Counted from the first letter of the stretch, positions 43,827-53,023 are shown. The stretch: DNA of 64,000 bases from Actinomycetales bacterium UBA1383 (GCA_002305415.1 DBQX01000131.1:112391-176390); one strand, 5' to 3'. Notes: generated from the sequence alone by a model not told the origin. Translations and numbers: made by a program.

Positions 43827-44717
43827 TCAGTGCCGCTCCCGGCGCGGGGGCAGGGCGTACCTGTCGAGGTCGGCGGCCGCCACCACCCGGGCCCCGCCGG
43901 CACGTGCCTCAGCCTCCCGGCGGAGCGGCTCAACGTCCGGGTAGCGCGAGGAGAAGTGGGTGAGCACGAGGGTGCCGGCGTGCGCCGCCGTAGCGAGCTC
44001 CCCGGCCTGGCCTGCGGTCATGTGCCGGTACGCCGCGGCGAGCTCGGCCTCGGCCTCGGCGAAGGTGCACTCGGAGACGAGCAGGTCCGCGCCGTCCGCG
44101 AGTTCCTCGGCGCCCCGGCACGGTGTGGTGTCCATGACGAGGGCGAACCGCTGGCCGGGACGCCGCTCGCTGACGTCCTCCAGTCGCACCGCCCCGAGGT
44201 GGCCTTCGCGTTGCAGGCGCCCGACGTCGGGCCCCTCGATCCCCGCGGCGGCGAGCCGCTCGGGGATGAGCGTGCGCCCGTCCGGCTCGCACAGCTGGTA
44301 GCCGTAGGTCTCGATGCGGTGCCGAAGCCTCCGGACCACCAGGCCCTCGGCGATCTCCCCTGCCGCGCCGTGCGGGCGTAGCCGCAGGTCGAGACCACTG
44401 TCCGCCACGGCCGTCAGCCGGCGCACCACCTCGTCGCCCGAGATCGGGTAGTGGATGTGGACCGGGCGGGACACCTGGTCCAGCGCCATCCGCGACAGGA
44501 TGCCCGGAAGGCCGAAGCAGTGGTCGCCGTGCACGTGGGTGAGGCAGATCCGGGTGATGTGGCTCGCCGAGATGTCGGCGTACACGAGCTGCCGCTGGGT
44601 ACCCTCGCCGGGATCGAACAGGATCCCCTCGCCATCCCACAGCAGGAGGTAACCGTTGTGGTTACGCGTGCGCGTGGGCACCTGCGACGCCGTCCCGAGG
44701 ACCACGAGCTCACGCAT
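43827..44717 (-). CDS. rnz: Ribonuclease Z (tRNA 3' endonuclease)
   Basis: A 296-residue metallo-beta-lactamase-fold nuclease that trims tRNA 3' ends. The zinc motif THVHGDHCFGLPG lies near residue 60 (HxHxDH, typical of RNase Z), with further ligands in VMDTTPC and THFSSRY. The start MRELVVLGTASQVPTRTRNHNGYLL is the family N-terminus; an upstream ATG at 44753 only adds poor sequence. No ribosome-binding site or TANNNT box is obvious. Confidence 0.93.
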   Translation of the reverse strand: MRELVVLGTASQVPTRTRNHNGYLLLWDGEGILFDPGEGTQRQLVYADISASHITRICLTHVHGDHCFGLPGILSRMALDQVSRPVHIHYPISGDEVVRRLTAVADSGLDLRLRPHGAAGEIAEGLVVRRLRHRIETYGYQLCEPDGRTLIPERLAAAGIEGPDVGRLQREGHLGAVRLEDVSERRPGQRFALVMDTTPCRGAEELADGADLLVSECTFAEAEAELAAAYRHMTAGQAGELATAAHAGTLVLTHFSSRYPDVEPLRREAEARAGGARVVAAADLDRYALPPRRERH

Positions 44718-44772
44718 GGGACGATTGTGCGCCGCAGGGCGACCGTGGCGCACGTCGGTGGTGCGCTCACGC

Positions 44773-45597
44773 TCAGGGCTCCGGCGAGGGCCGGAGCGCC
44801 GCCACGGCGGCGGCGAGCTCGCGGCGGGCCTGGCTGAGCAGGGTCATGGACGGCCCGACACGGACCGATACCGGGCTGTCGAGCATGGACCGCGTCGCCA
44901 GCACGGTGGAGGACAGTACGGCGATCCGCCGCGCCTGGGCAGGATCCGGACTGGTGGCGACAAGGCCCTCGAGGACGCCCTCGAGAGCGACCACGCGGGG
45001 CCGCGCGAGTGTCCACGCCGCGGCGCGGACCTCCGGGGGCTGCCGCTGCAGCGTGGCCAGGAGATCGTCCCCGAGCCAGGTGACCTCGTCGAGTGCGGCA
45101 CTGAGGTCGTCGCTCCACGCGGCCCGCGCCCGGTGACGCGCGTACAGGAAGCCGGCAGCGGCCACGGCGGCCGCGGTGAGGAGGGCCCACCAGAGCCACG
45201 CCAGTCCCCCTTGTTGCTCCTCGTCCGGGCTGGGGGCGGCGTCCGTGGGCGCCGGGCCGGGTTCGGTGGGGGGCGGCGTCGTGGGGGCCGGCGGGGTGGT
45301 GGGCGCGGCAGTGGGAGTGGGCGCGGCAGTGGGAGTGGGCGCGAGCGACGTCTCGTCGGGCGCCGGCGTCTCGTCGGGCGGCACCACGGGACGCGTGGGC
45401 AGGGACGGAAGCGGGGGCAGGGTCGGGAGCGACGGCAGCGTCACGCTGGGCAGCGCGGTCGGGAGGCGGGAGCCGATCTCGCCTCCGATACCGTCGCTGC
45501 ACGCCGTGAGCGCGGCGAGGGCGACGACGGCGACCGCGGCGCGTGCCGCCAGTCGCCTCGCCAGGGGTGGACCGGTCCGCGTGTCCTTCGCCGCCAC
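44773..45597 (-). CDS. Proline-rich membrane lipoprotein
   Basis: A 274-residue exported protein with a lipobox (LAALTAC) after a basic/hydrophobic signal (LARRLAARAAVAVVALAA). The next 100 residues are Pro/Thr/Ala repeats (PSLPTLPPLPSLPT, then two copies of TPTAAP), followed by one membrane helix (LAWLWWALLTAAAVAAAGFLYA, about 133-154) and a helical domain with AAWSDDLSAALDEVTWL. Such a layout suits a wall-spanning linker that holds the helical domain; whether that domain lies inside is unclear. Start taken as the GTG at 45597 because AAGGA lies five bases before; an ATG at 45603 is the alternative. I do not recognise the family. Confidence 0.75.
   Translation of the reverse strand: MAAKDTRTGPPLARRLAARAAVAVVALAALTACSDGIGGEIGSRLPTALPSVTLPSLPTLPPLPSLPTRPVVPPDETPAPDETSLAPTPTAAPTPTAAPTTPPAPTTPPPTEPGPAPTDAAPSPDEEQQGGLAWLWWALLTAAAVAAAGFLYARHRARAAWSDDLSAALDEVTWLGDDLLATLQRQPPEVRAAAWTLARPRVVALEGVLEGLVATSPDPAQARRIAVLSSTVLATRSMLDSPVSVRVGPSMTLLSQARRELAAAVAALRPSPEP
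45303..45338. repeat. Tandem 18-base repeat, two copies
   Basis: Two exact copies of GCGCGGCAGTGGGAGTGG in tandem (with a partial third) encode the TPTAAP repeats of the lipoprotein linker. Confidence 0.85.
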
Positions 45598-45670
45598 GTG
45601 CATCCTTCCCGTCGATCGAGGCCCCATTCCAGCGCCCTGCGGCCGCGCAGGCATCACCCGGGCCGGGTGG

Positions 45671-46972
45671 TCAGCCGCGGCCGGAGACCTCCGGCAGCGT
45701 GCGGCCGACACTCGCGCCCACGAGACCCAGCACCGCGAGGAACAGCAGGGCGGCCACCTCCCCGAAGGTCGCGATCGCCGCGCTGACGGCGCCGGTGGCG
45801 AGCAGGATGACGCCCATGGCGGTGTTGGCCACCGCGACGTAACGGGTGCGCTGGTCCCCCTCCGCCATGTCGACCACATAGGTCTTGCGGGCCACCCGTA
45901 CGCCCACGTGGATCAGGCTGATCACGAAGTAGGCGACCGTCAGCAGCCAGCCGGCAGCGGCGCCGTCAGCGAGCGCCACCACCAGCACCACCCCCACGAT
46001 CACGGTCGAGGCCGCCAGCGCTCCCCCGATCATCACCAGCCGGCTGGAGCGGTCCGACAGCCTCCCGAACACCCTCCCCCCGATCACGGAGGCAAGGCCC
46101 TGGGCGACCACGAAGGCGCCGAGCCCGCTCAGGAGCCCGTGGTCGGTCCGGGCGGAGAGGGTCACGAGGAACGGCGGGGAGAGCGCCGAGACCAGCAGCA
46201 GCGCCCGCACGGTGACGAAGCGGCGGAACGGGGCGTCGCGGGCGAGCAGGTCCCAGGAGTCGGCCCACCACCCCGACGAGTTCGTGGGGCCGCCCGCGCT
46301 GCCCGCGGGTTCCCGGATCCCGGCGTACGCCGCGACGCCCAGGAACCAGGTGAGTGCTGCCCCGGCGAGGAACCAGGCGAGGACTTCGGGAGGGACGTCA
46401 GGCCCGATGGCGCGCAGGGCCAGGCCGACCGCCACCGCGACGACACCCGAGACGGCCGTGGACAGCCCGGTGATCTGGCCGCGCTGGCCCTTCGGGACGG
46501 TGCGGCCCTGGACATCCTTCGCCGCCATGGAGCACAGAGCCCGGAAGAGCGCGAACGCGGCCAGGGCCACGAGGACGACGACGCCGCCCACGAGTCCGTC
46601 GAGGAACGCGGCCGCGGCGGCGATGGCCAGGGAGGCCACACCCTGGCCGGTCGCCCCGATCATCCACACCCGGGCGCGGCGGGGCCGGGAGACCACCCAC
46701 GGGGTCAGCGCCGCCTGGGGCAGCATCGATCCGGACTCCCGGATGGGGACGAGCAGCCCGACGAGGGCGGCGGGGGCTCCCAGGCCGTACAGCAACCACG
46801 GCAGGACGGTCTTCGCGTTGAGCACCTGGTCCCCGGCGCTCTGCAGGGCACCCGCCACGACGAGCCGGAGTCCGTTCGCGGCCACCTGTTCCGGACCGCC
46901 ATGACCGGCCTCTCCCTCGGCGTCCTCCTCGACGAGACGGCGGTACCACGCCACGGCACGGGTTCCGGTCAC
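45671..46972 (-). CDS. MFS-type membrane transporter
   Basis: A 433-residue integral membrane protein with about 12 helices and MFS loop patterns (GRVFGRLSDRSSRLVMIGGALAA for loop 8-9, RRARVWMIGATGQG for the half repeat). It begins MTGTRAVAWYRRLVEEDAEGEAGHG, a long polar N-terminus. The transported compound is unknown. The GTG start at 46972 lacks a clear ribosome-binding site and is divergent from the small membrane protein at 46991 with only 18 bases between, so their promoters must overlap. Confidence 0.8.
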   Translation of the reverse strand: MTGTRAVAWYRRLVEEDAEGEAGHGGPEQVAANGLRLVVAGALQSAGDQVLNAKTVLPWLLYGLGAPAALVGLLVPIRESGSMLPQAALTPWVVSRPRRARVWMIGATGQGVASLAIAAAAAFLDGLVGGVVVLVALAAFALFRALCSMAAKDVQGRTVPKGQRGQITGLSTAVSGVVAVAVGLALRAIGPDVPPEVLAWFLAGAALTWFLGVAAYAGIREPAGSAGGPTNSSGWWADSWDLLARDAPFRRFVTVRALLLVSALSPPFLVTLSARTDHGLLSGLGAFVVAQGLASVIGGRVFGRLSDRSSRLVMIGGALAASTVIVGVVLVVALADGAAAGWLLTVAYFVISLIHVGVRVARKTYVVDMAEGDQRTRYVAVANTAMGVILLATGAVSAAIATFGEVAALLFLAVLGLVGASVGRTLPEVSGRG

Positions 46973-46977
46973 CGGTC

Positions 46978-46983
46978 TATTGT
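46978..46983 (+). promoter_or_regulatory. -10 box for leaderless start at 46991
   Basis: TATTGT (TANNNT) ends seven bases before the ATG and no ribosome-binding site is present. Confidence 0.45.
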
Positions 46984-46990
46984 GTCGCGC

Positions 46991-47356
46991 ATGAACCCCC
47001 TCGCCAGCACCTTCATCACCGCCGCGCTCGTCTTCTACACCGTCGGCGTGTGGGGCGAGCGGATCAGCGGACGGTTGCGGTGGTGGCACTTCACCTTCTT
47101 CGTCCTCGGCCTGACGTGCGACACGATCGGAACGGGCATGATGCTCGACTTCGTGGGCGGCATGACCGCGGACGTCCACGGCATCTCCGGGCTCATCGCG
47201 ATCGTGCTGATGGTCATCCACGCGGCCTGGGCCTTCGTGGTGCTGCGCAGGAACGACGAGCGCGCGCTCACGACCTTCCACCGGTTCAGCGTGTTCGTCT
47301 GGCTGGTCTGGCTGATCCCCTACTTCAGCCCGATGGTCTTCGCGCTGGCGGTGTGA
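46991..47356 (+). CDS. HsmA-family small membrane protein
   Basis: A 121-residue membrane protein with four helices, matching the layout of the HsmA (TIGR03987) family: TFITAALVFYTVGVWGERI, WHFTFFVLGLTCDTIGTGMM, HGISGLIAIVLMVIHAAWAF, and FSVFVWLVWLIPYFSPMV. The conserved Cys-Asp-x-x-Gly and a His in helix three are visible. Function unknown. The ATG is preceded by TATTGT seven bases ahead, a leaderless arrangement. It ends 58 bases before nifJ on the same strand. Confidence 0.75.
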   Translation: MNPLASTFITAALVFYTVGVWGERISGRLRWWHFTFFVLGLTCDTIGTGMMLDFVGGMTADVHGISGLIAIVLMVIHAAWAFVVLRRNDERALTTFHRFSVFVWLVWLIPYFSPMVFALAV

Positions 47357-47380
47357 GCCCCGGCCGGTGGGTCGGCGTCG

Positions 47381-47386
47381 TAGCCT
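47381..47386 (+). promoter_or_regulatory. Candidate -10 box of nifJ
   Basis: TAGCCT (TANNNT) lies 28 bases before the nifJ ATG. Confidence 0.35.
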
Positions 47387-47414
47387 GTCCTCGACCGGCG
47401 GAAGGCGGACGGAC

Positions 47415-50400
47415 ATGGCCCGGTGGGCGATCCTGGAGGGCGGCGAGGCCGCGGCACGTGTGGCGCACGCGCTGAGCGAGGTGATCGCGATCTACCCGAT
47501 CACGCCGTCGTCGGGGATGGGCGAGCTCGCCGACGCCTGGTCGGCCCAGGGGCGGACCAACCTGTGGGGCGGTGTGCCCGAGGTGGTTCAGATGCAGTCC
47601 GAGGGGGGCGCGGCCGGTGCGCTGCACGGCGCGGTCACGAAGGGAACACTCGGCACCACCTTCACCGCCTCCCAGGGCCTGCTGCTGATGCTGCCGAACA
47701 TGTACAAGGTCGCCGGCGAGCTCACCCCCGCGGTGATCCACGTGGCCGCCCGCACCGTGGCCACCCACGCGCTGTCCATCTTCGGGGACCACTCGGACGT
47801 GATGGCGGCGCGCATGACCGGCTGGGCCATGCTGGCAGCCGGGGGCGTCCAGCAGGCGCAGGACTTCGCGCTCGTCGCCCACGCCGCCACCCTCCGCTCC
47901 CGCGTACCGTTCCTGCACTTCTTCGACGGCTTCCGAACCAGCCACGAGGTGAACACCATCGAGGTCCTCGAGCCCGCGGACCTGCGGGCCCTCATCCGGG
48001 AGGAGGACGTCCTCGCGCACCGGGCCCGCGGCCTCACCCCGGACGCCCCCGTGCTGCGCGGCACCGCCGAGAACCCGGACACGTTCTTCCAGTCGCGGGA
48101 GGCGGCCAACCGGTTCCACCGGGCCGTGCCGGCGATCGTCGCCGAGTGCTTCGACGAACTCGCCGCGCGCACCGGAAGGCGGTACGGCCTCGTCGACTAC
48201 ACAGGCGCGGCCGACGCGGAGCGCGTCGTCGTCGTGATGGGCTCGGCCGCGGCCACCGTGCGGCAGACGGTCGCGCACCTGGCCGCGCGCGGCGAGAAGG
48301 TGGGGGTGCTGACCGTCAACCTCTACCGGCCGTTCCCCGCCGCCGCGTTCGTGGCCGCCCTCCCGGCGACGGTGCGGGGCATCGCGGTCCTCGACCGCAC
48401 CAAGGAGCCCGGGGCGCCCGTCGAGCCGCTCCACGGCGACGTCCTCGCCGCCCTGGACCACCACGCCGGGGACCGCAGTCGGCCGCGGGTCATCGGGGGC
48501 CGCTACGGGCTGTCCAGCAAGGAGTTCACCCCGCGCATGGCCGCCGCGGTGTTCGCCGAGCTGGCGCGGGCGACGCCGCGGCGCGAGTTCACGGTCGGGA
48601 TCGTCGACGACGTCACCCACCTCTCCCTCACGCCCGACCCGGACTTCGCGCTCCCCCACTCGGCACTCACCGCGGTGTTCTTCGGGCTGGGCTCCGACGG
48701 CACGGTTGGATCGGCGAAGAACACCGTCAAGATCATCGGCTCGGATCCCGGCCGGTACGCGCAGGGCTACTTCGTGTACGACAGCCGCAAGGCGGGCGCG
48801 ACCACCGTCTCCCACCTGCGTTTCGGCGATTCCCCGATCGACGCGCCCTACCTCATCGACTCCGCCGACTTCGTGGCGGTGCACCACTTCGACCTGCTGC
48901 GCACGATGCGCACCATCGACGTCGCCCGGCCCGGGGCCACCGTGCTGCTGAACTCCCGCTGGACCGGCGACCAGCTGTGGGACCACCTGCCCGTCGAGGT
49001 GCAGCGCCTCATCGCGGAGCGGGACCTCGACCTCTGGACGATCAACGCCTCCCGGGTGGCCCGCGAGGCCGGGCTGGGCGGCCGCATCAACACCGTGATG
49101 CAGCCCTGCTTCTTCTCCCTCTCCGGGGTGGTCCCGCACGACGAGGCGATCACCCGGATCAAGGCGGCCGTGGAACAGACCTACGGGAAGCGCGGCCGCG
49201 TGGTGGTGGAACGCAACTTCGCGGCCATCGACGCCGCGATCGCGAACCTGGAGCACGTGGACTGGCGCGCCGCGGCCTCCCGGGCGGGCACGGTACACCG
49301 GATGCCGCCGCTGCCCGACGCCGCCCCCGACTTCGTCCGGCACGTCACCGCCGCGATGCTGCGCGGCGAGGGCGACACCCTGCCGGTCAGCGCGTTCCCC
49401 GTGGACGGCGAGTGGCCGACCGGCACCTCGCGCTGGGAGAAGCGCGCGCTGGCGGAGGAGATCCCGATCTGGGACCCCTCGCTGTGCATCGACTGCGGCA
49501 AGTGCGCGATCGTCTGCCCCCACGCCGCGATCCGGATCAAGCTGGCGCCCGGGGAGTTGCTCGCGGACGCACCGGACACCTTCCAGTCCAAGCCGTACAG
49601 GGACCGCACGCTGGCCGGGCACCAGCTCATCGTGCAGGTGGCGCCCGATGACTGCACGGGCTGCGGCATCTGCGTGGACATCTGCCCCGCCCGCAGCAAG
49701 TCCGAGGTGAAGCACAAGTCGATCAACATGGAGCCCGCGCACGAGCACCGCGACCGGGAGCGCGCCAACTTCGAGTTCTTCCTCGGCCTGCCGGAGATCG
49801 ACCGGAGAGCGGTCCGCCACGACCAGGTGAAGGGCGTGGCCCAGCTGCAGCCGCTGTTCGAGTTCTCCCTCGCCTGCTCCGGCTGCGGCGAGACCCCGTA
49901 CATCCGCACCCTGACGCAGCTGTTCGGGGACCGGATGCTGATTGCGAACGCCACCGGCTGCTCCTCCATCTACGGCGGCAACCTGCCCACTGCCCCGTAC
50001 GCGAAGAACCCGGAGGGCCGCGGGCCGGCCTGGTCCAACTCCCTGTTCGAGGACAACGCCGAGTTCGGCTTCGGGATGCTGCTGGCGTGGGAGCGGCAGC
50101 ACGCCGAGGCGCGCCGGTATCTCGGCCTGCTCGCGGACCGCCTCGATCCCGCCCTCGTGGCCGGCCTGCTGGCGGCCGAGCAGACCACCGAGGAGGGCGT
50201 CCAGGCGCAGCGCGCGCGGGTGGCGCAGCTGAAGCTCGCCCTGGGCGCGCCCGGCGGGGGCGGGACCACCGGTGCCGGCGACGACGGCGCTGCGGACCGC
50301 GCCGTCGTCGCCCTCCTCTCCCTCGCGGACGAGCTGGTGAAGAAGGCGGTGTGGATCGTGGGCGGTGACGGCTGGGCCTACGACATCGGGTCGGGCGGCC

Positions 50401-51017
50401 TGGACCACGTGCTCGGTTCCGGCCGCGACGTGAACGTGCTGGTGCTGGACACGGAGGTGTACTCCAACACGGGCGGCCAGGCGTCGAAGGCCACCCCGCG
50501 TGGCGCGGCCGCCAAGTTCGCGTCCTCCGGGAAGGGCCGCGCCAAGAAGGACCTCGGGATGATCGCGGCGGCCTACGGCGACGTCTACGTCGCGCAACTT
50601 GCGATCGGTGCCAACCAGCAGCAGACGGTCCGCGCCATGCTGGAGGCGGCCGCCTGGCCCGGGCCCTCGCTCCTCATCGCGTACTCCACGTGCATCGCCC
50701 ACGGCATCGACATGGCCACCTCCATGTCCCACCAGGCGGACGCCGTCGCCTCCGGGTACTGGCCGCTCTACCGCTACCGCCCCGACACCGGGGAGCACGC
50801 CCACCCCATGAGCCTGGACAGCAAGGCCCCCACCATTCCGGTGCGGGACTTCATGATGGCCGAGACCCGCTTCTCCATGCTGGCCCGCTCCCACCCGCAG
50901 CGAGCGGAGGCCCTGGCCCGCCTCGCACAGGCCGACGTCGACGAGCGTTGGCGCTACTACAGCCAGCTGGCGGGCATGGAGCGGACCACCGTCGACACCA
51001 CCGAGGAGCAGCAGTGA
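47415..51017 (+). CDS. nifJ: Pyruvate:ferredoxin (flavodoxin) oxidoreductase
   Basis: A single-chain homodimer-type enzyme of 1,200 residues that converts pyruvate and CoA to acetyl-CoA, CO2 and reduced ferredoxin. The pyruvate-binding N-terminus has YPITPSSGMGELADAW; the CoA-domain follows with GGRYGLSSKEFTP; two [4Fe-4S] motifs lie in an inserted ferredoxin domain (CIDCGKCAIVCPH near 692, CTGCGICVDICPA near 747); a proximal cluster uses ACSGCGETPYI near 830; and the TPP site is GDGWAYDIGSGGLDH near 985. AAGG lies before the ATG. It is oxygen-sensitive in most hosts, so it signals anaerobic or microaerobic growth. It overlaps the next gene by four bases (GTGA). Confidence 0.97.
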   Translation: MARWAILEGGEAAARVAHALSEVIAIYPITPSSGMGELADAWSAQGRTNLWGGVPEVVQMQSEGGAAGALHGAVTKGTLGTTFTASQGLLLMLPNMYKVAGELTPAVIHVAARTVATHALSIFGDHSDVMAARMTGWAMLAAGGVQQAQDFALVAHAATLRSRVPFLHFFDGFRTSHEVNTIEVLEPADLRALIREEDVLAHRARGLTPDAPVLRGTAENPDTFFQSREAANRFHRAVPAIVAECFDELAARTGRRYGLVDYTGAADAERVVVVMGSAAATVRQTVAHLAARGEKVGVLTVNLYRPFPAAAFVAALPATVRGIAVLDRTKEPGAPVEPLHGDVLAALDHHAGDRSRPRVIGGRYGLSSKEFTPRMAAAVFAELARATPRREFTVGIVDDVTHLSLTPDPDFALPHSALTAVFFGLGSDGTVGSAKNTVKIIGSDPGRYAQGYFVYDSRKAGATTVSHLRFGDSPIDAPYLIDSADFVAVHHFDLLRTMRTIDVARPGATVLLNSRWTGDQLWDHLPVEVQRLIAERDLDLWTINASRVAREAGLGGRINTVMQPCFFSLSGVVPHDEAITRIKAAVEQTYGKRGRVVVERNFAAIDAAIANLEHVDWRAAASRAGTVHRMPPLPDAAPDFVRHVTAAMLRGEGDTLPVSAFPVDGEWPTGTSRWEKRALAEEIPIWDPSLCIDCGKCAIVCPHAAIRIKLAPGELLADAPDTFQSKPYRDRTLAGHQLIVQVAPDDCTGCGICVDICPARSKSEVKHKSINMEPAHEHRDRERANFEFFLGLPEIDRRAVRHDQVKGVAQLQPLFEFSLACSGCGETPYIRTLTQLFGDRMLIANATGCSSIYGGNLPTAPYAKNPEGRGPAWSNSLFEDNAEFGFGMLLAWERQHAEARRYLGLLADRLDPALVAGLLAAEQTTEEGVQAQRARVAQLKLALGAPGGGGTTGAGDDGAADRAVVALLSLADELVKKAVWIVGGDGWAYDIGSGGLDHVLGSGRDVNVLVLDTEVYSNTGGQASKATPRGAAAKFASSGKGRAKKDLGMIAAAYGDVYVAQLAIGANQQQTVRAMLEAAAWPGPSLLIAYSTCIAHGIDMATSMSHQADAVASGYWPLYRYRPDTGEHAHPMSLDSKAPTIPVRDFMMAETRFSMLARSHPQRAEALARLAQADVDERWRYYSQLAGMERTTVDTTEEQQ

Positions 51018-52018
51018 CCGCCGACCTGACCACCCGTTACCTCGGCCTCGAGCTGTCCGGCCCGGTGATCGCGTCCGCCGGGCCGCTCACCGGCAGCCTC
51101 GAGAACCTGCGGGCGCTCGAGGACGCGGGGGCCGCCGCCGTCGTCCTGCCGTCGCTGTTCGAGGAGGACGTCATCGAGGAGGAGCTCCACCTCGCGGACC
51201 TCCTCGACGACGGCGAGGAGTTCCCCGAGTTCGCGAGCGCACCCCTGTCCGAGGCCGCGGCGGACTACGTGCTCGGGCCGGAACGGCACGTGCGACTGGT
51301 CGAGCGGGCGAAGGCGGCGCTGCGGATCCCGGTGATCGCATCCGTGAACGCGGTCAATCCCGGCGGTTGGGAACGGTACGCCACGCTGCTGGTGGACGCC
51401 GGCGCGGACGCGATCGAACTCAACATGTACGCGGTGGCCGCCGACCCCCACGAGTCCGCCGCACTGGTGGAGGCCCGCAAGCTCGACGTCGTGGCCGCCG
51501 TGCGGGCCGCGGTGTCCGTGCCGCTGGCCGTGAAGCTCTCGCCGTTCTACACCTCGGTGGCACACGTCGCGGCCGCCGTCGTAAGCCAGGGGGCGGATGG
51601 GCTGGTGCTGTTCAACCGGTTCTACGCCCCGGACATCGACCTCGGGACCCTCGCCGTGCGCCCCGTGCTCACCCTCTCCGAGAGCGACGACCTGCGCCTC
51701 CCCCTCCGCTGGCTCGGCATCCTGCGCCCGCAGCTGCCGACGGCGTCGCTGGCGGCCTCCTCCGGCGTCCACTCCGGCGCGGATGTGCTGAAGGCACTGT
51801 TGGTCGGGGCGGACGTGGCGTGCACGACGTCGGCGGTGCTGCGCCGCGGTCCCGGCCACGTGGCGGCGATGCTCACCGAGTTGCGGGCCTGGCTGGAGTC
51901 GAACGACTACTCCTCGGTGCGGCAGTTGCAGGGCAGCATGTCAGCCGCCTCCGTGCCCGACCCGGCCGGCTTCGAGCGCGCCCAGTACCGGACGATCGTC
52001 ACGACTCTCGGGCGCTAG
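51014..52018 (+). CDS. Dihydroorotate dehydrogenase-like protein coupled to nifJ
   Basis: A 334-residue FMN-binding barrel similar to dihydroorotate dehydrogenase but lacking its usual partners. ELSGPVIASAGPLTGSLENL is the N-terminal FMN region, IPVIASVNAVNPGGWERYA and AIELNMYAV follow the family N-x-N pattern, and LAVKLSPFY has the FMN-binding Lys. The final LRRGPGHVAAML is typical. It starts at a GTG overlapping the nifJ stop, so translation is coupled. The same nifJ neighbour is common in actinobacteria and anaerobes, but its function there is not known to me; a ferredoxin- or flavin-linked oxidoreductase is a reasonable guess. Confidence 0.88.
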   Translation: MTADLTTRYLGLELSGPVIASAGPLTGSLENLRALEDAGAAAVVLPSLFEEDVIEEELHLADLLDDGEEFPEFASAPLSEAAADYVLGPERHVRLVERAKAALRIPVIASVNAVNPGGWERYATLLVDAGADAIELNMYAVAADPHESAALVEARKLDVVAAVRAAVSVPLAVKLSPFYTSVAHVAAAVVSQGADGLVLFNRFYAPDIDLGTLAVRPVLTLSESDDLRLPLRWLGILRPQLPTASLAASSGVHSGADVLKALLVGADVACTTSAVLRRGPGHVAAMLTELRAWLESNDYSSVRQLQGSMSAASVPDPAGFERAQYRTIVTTLGR

Positions 52019-52342
52019 CGCGGACCACGCGGATCCGGTCGAAGAGGGAGAGCAGGACCCCGATCCCGTTCAGGACGTAGAAGATCGTGAAGGCCTTCGA
52101 CAGGGACGTTGTCGGGGTGAGGTCCCCGTACCCGACGGTGGCCAGGCTGATCACGGAGAAGTACAGCGAGTCGAGCAGCTCCACCCCTCCAGCAGGCTGT
52201 ACACCACCATCCCGAACAGGAGGGTCACCGCCGCCCACGTGAGTGCGGGGCGCGACTCCCGGTCACGGAGGACGTCGAGGAGGAAGAGCCGGCGCAACGG
52301 GTGCCGGCGCTGGGCGGGAACTCCCGCGGACGGGTTCGTCAT
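51999..52342 (-). pseudogene. Two-helix potassium channel broken by a frameshift in a G run
   Basis: The ATG at 52342 opens a frame ending VYSLLEG followed by nonsense, while an overlapping frame, shifted by one base, continues with VELLDSLYFSVISLATVGYGDLTP, helix and stop at 51999. Joined, they give about 113 residues of an Ion_trans_2 channel: helix 1 (ALTWAAVTLLFGMVVYSLL), pore with selectivity filter TVGYGD, helix 2 (FTIFYVLNGIGVLLSLF). The break falls at the run of four G (minus strand; 52184-52187); one more G would restore the frame. This could be a true mutation, phase variation or a sequencing error. The 3' end overlaps the convergent gene by 20 bases. Confidence 0.8.
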
Positions 52343-52460
52343 GCCTGCTCCGTTCGGTCGGGTCCGGATGCCGCCGACATCCTACGGGCGAGGAGGCCAA
52401 CGCGATACCGTGCACTCGTCGGTTCCGGGGTGGCTGGACCCGCGGAGTTGAGGAGGCACG

Positions 52461-52955
52461 GTGGCGGGCGGCGCGCAGGACGAGAAGACCGTCCTCCAGC
52501 GGGAGTTCGTGGTCTCGGCGCTCTACCTCGCCCTCGCCCTCTGGGCGACGGCCCTGATCGTCCCCCCGGACATCCTGCCCTCGAAGTGGATCGTGGTGGC
52601 GGAGGTCTTCGGCATCGCGCTTGGTCTCCTGCTGATGCACTGGCTCGCGTTCAGCCTGGCGGTGCAACTGGTCGACCACGCGAAGCTGGACGCGCTGCTC
52701 TTCAAGGAGGGGGCGGCGCAGATCGCGGGCGGGCTGGCAGTCGCGGCCGTCGCCGTGCTGCCGTTCATCATCCTGGACCGGGCGAACATCGCCCTCACGA
52801 CGACGCTGTTGCTGCTCGCGGCGATCCCCGTGCTCACCGGCTACGCCATCGCGCGGCAGCGGCGACAGAGCCGTTCCAGGTCCGCGACGATCGCGCTCGC
52901 GGTGGCGGTCATCGCCTTCGCGGTGGTGTGGCTCAAGATCGCGCTCACGTACTGA
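52461..52955 (+). CDS. Multi-pass membrane protein
   Basis: A 164-residue membrane protein with four or five helices (FVVSALYLALALWATALIV, FGIALGLLLMHWLAFSLAVQL, GGLAVAAVAVLPFII, TTLLLLAAIPVLTGYAI, IALAVAVIAFAVVWLKI). The loop RQRRQSRSRSATIA between the last helices is strongly basic, which places it inside. GAGGAGG precedes the GTG start. Family not recognised. The 116-base gap before it (52343-52460) has no other feature. Confidence 0.75.
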   Translation: MAGGAQDEKTVLQREFVVSALYLALALWATALIVPPDILPSKWIVVAEVFGIALGLLLMHWLAFSLAVQLVDHAKLDALLFKEGAAQIAGGLAVAAVAVLPFIILDRANIALTTTLLLLAAIPVLTGYAIARQRRQSRSRSATIALAVAVIAFAVVWLKIALTY

Positions 52956-53023
52956 GCGGATCGCCCGCGCCCTCCCACCACCGCAAGACCCGCAGTGCCC
53001 GGAGGGTGCCGGTGTGACTCGCA

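Noticed and set aside
45176..47356. A 726-residue forward frame over the lipoprotein and MFS genes
   Set aside because: It is antisense Gly/Arg-rich text; only the final 121 residues (from 46991) are a gene.
51999..52342. Programmed frameshift in the K+ channel
   Set aside because: There is no slippery heptamer, stop-codon pause or stimulatory structure that I could support; a single missing G explains it more simply.
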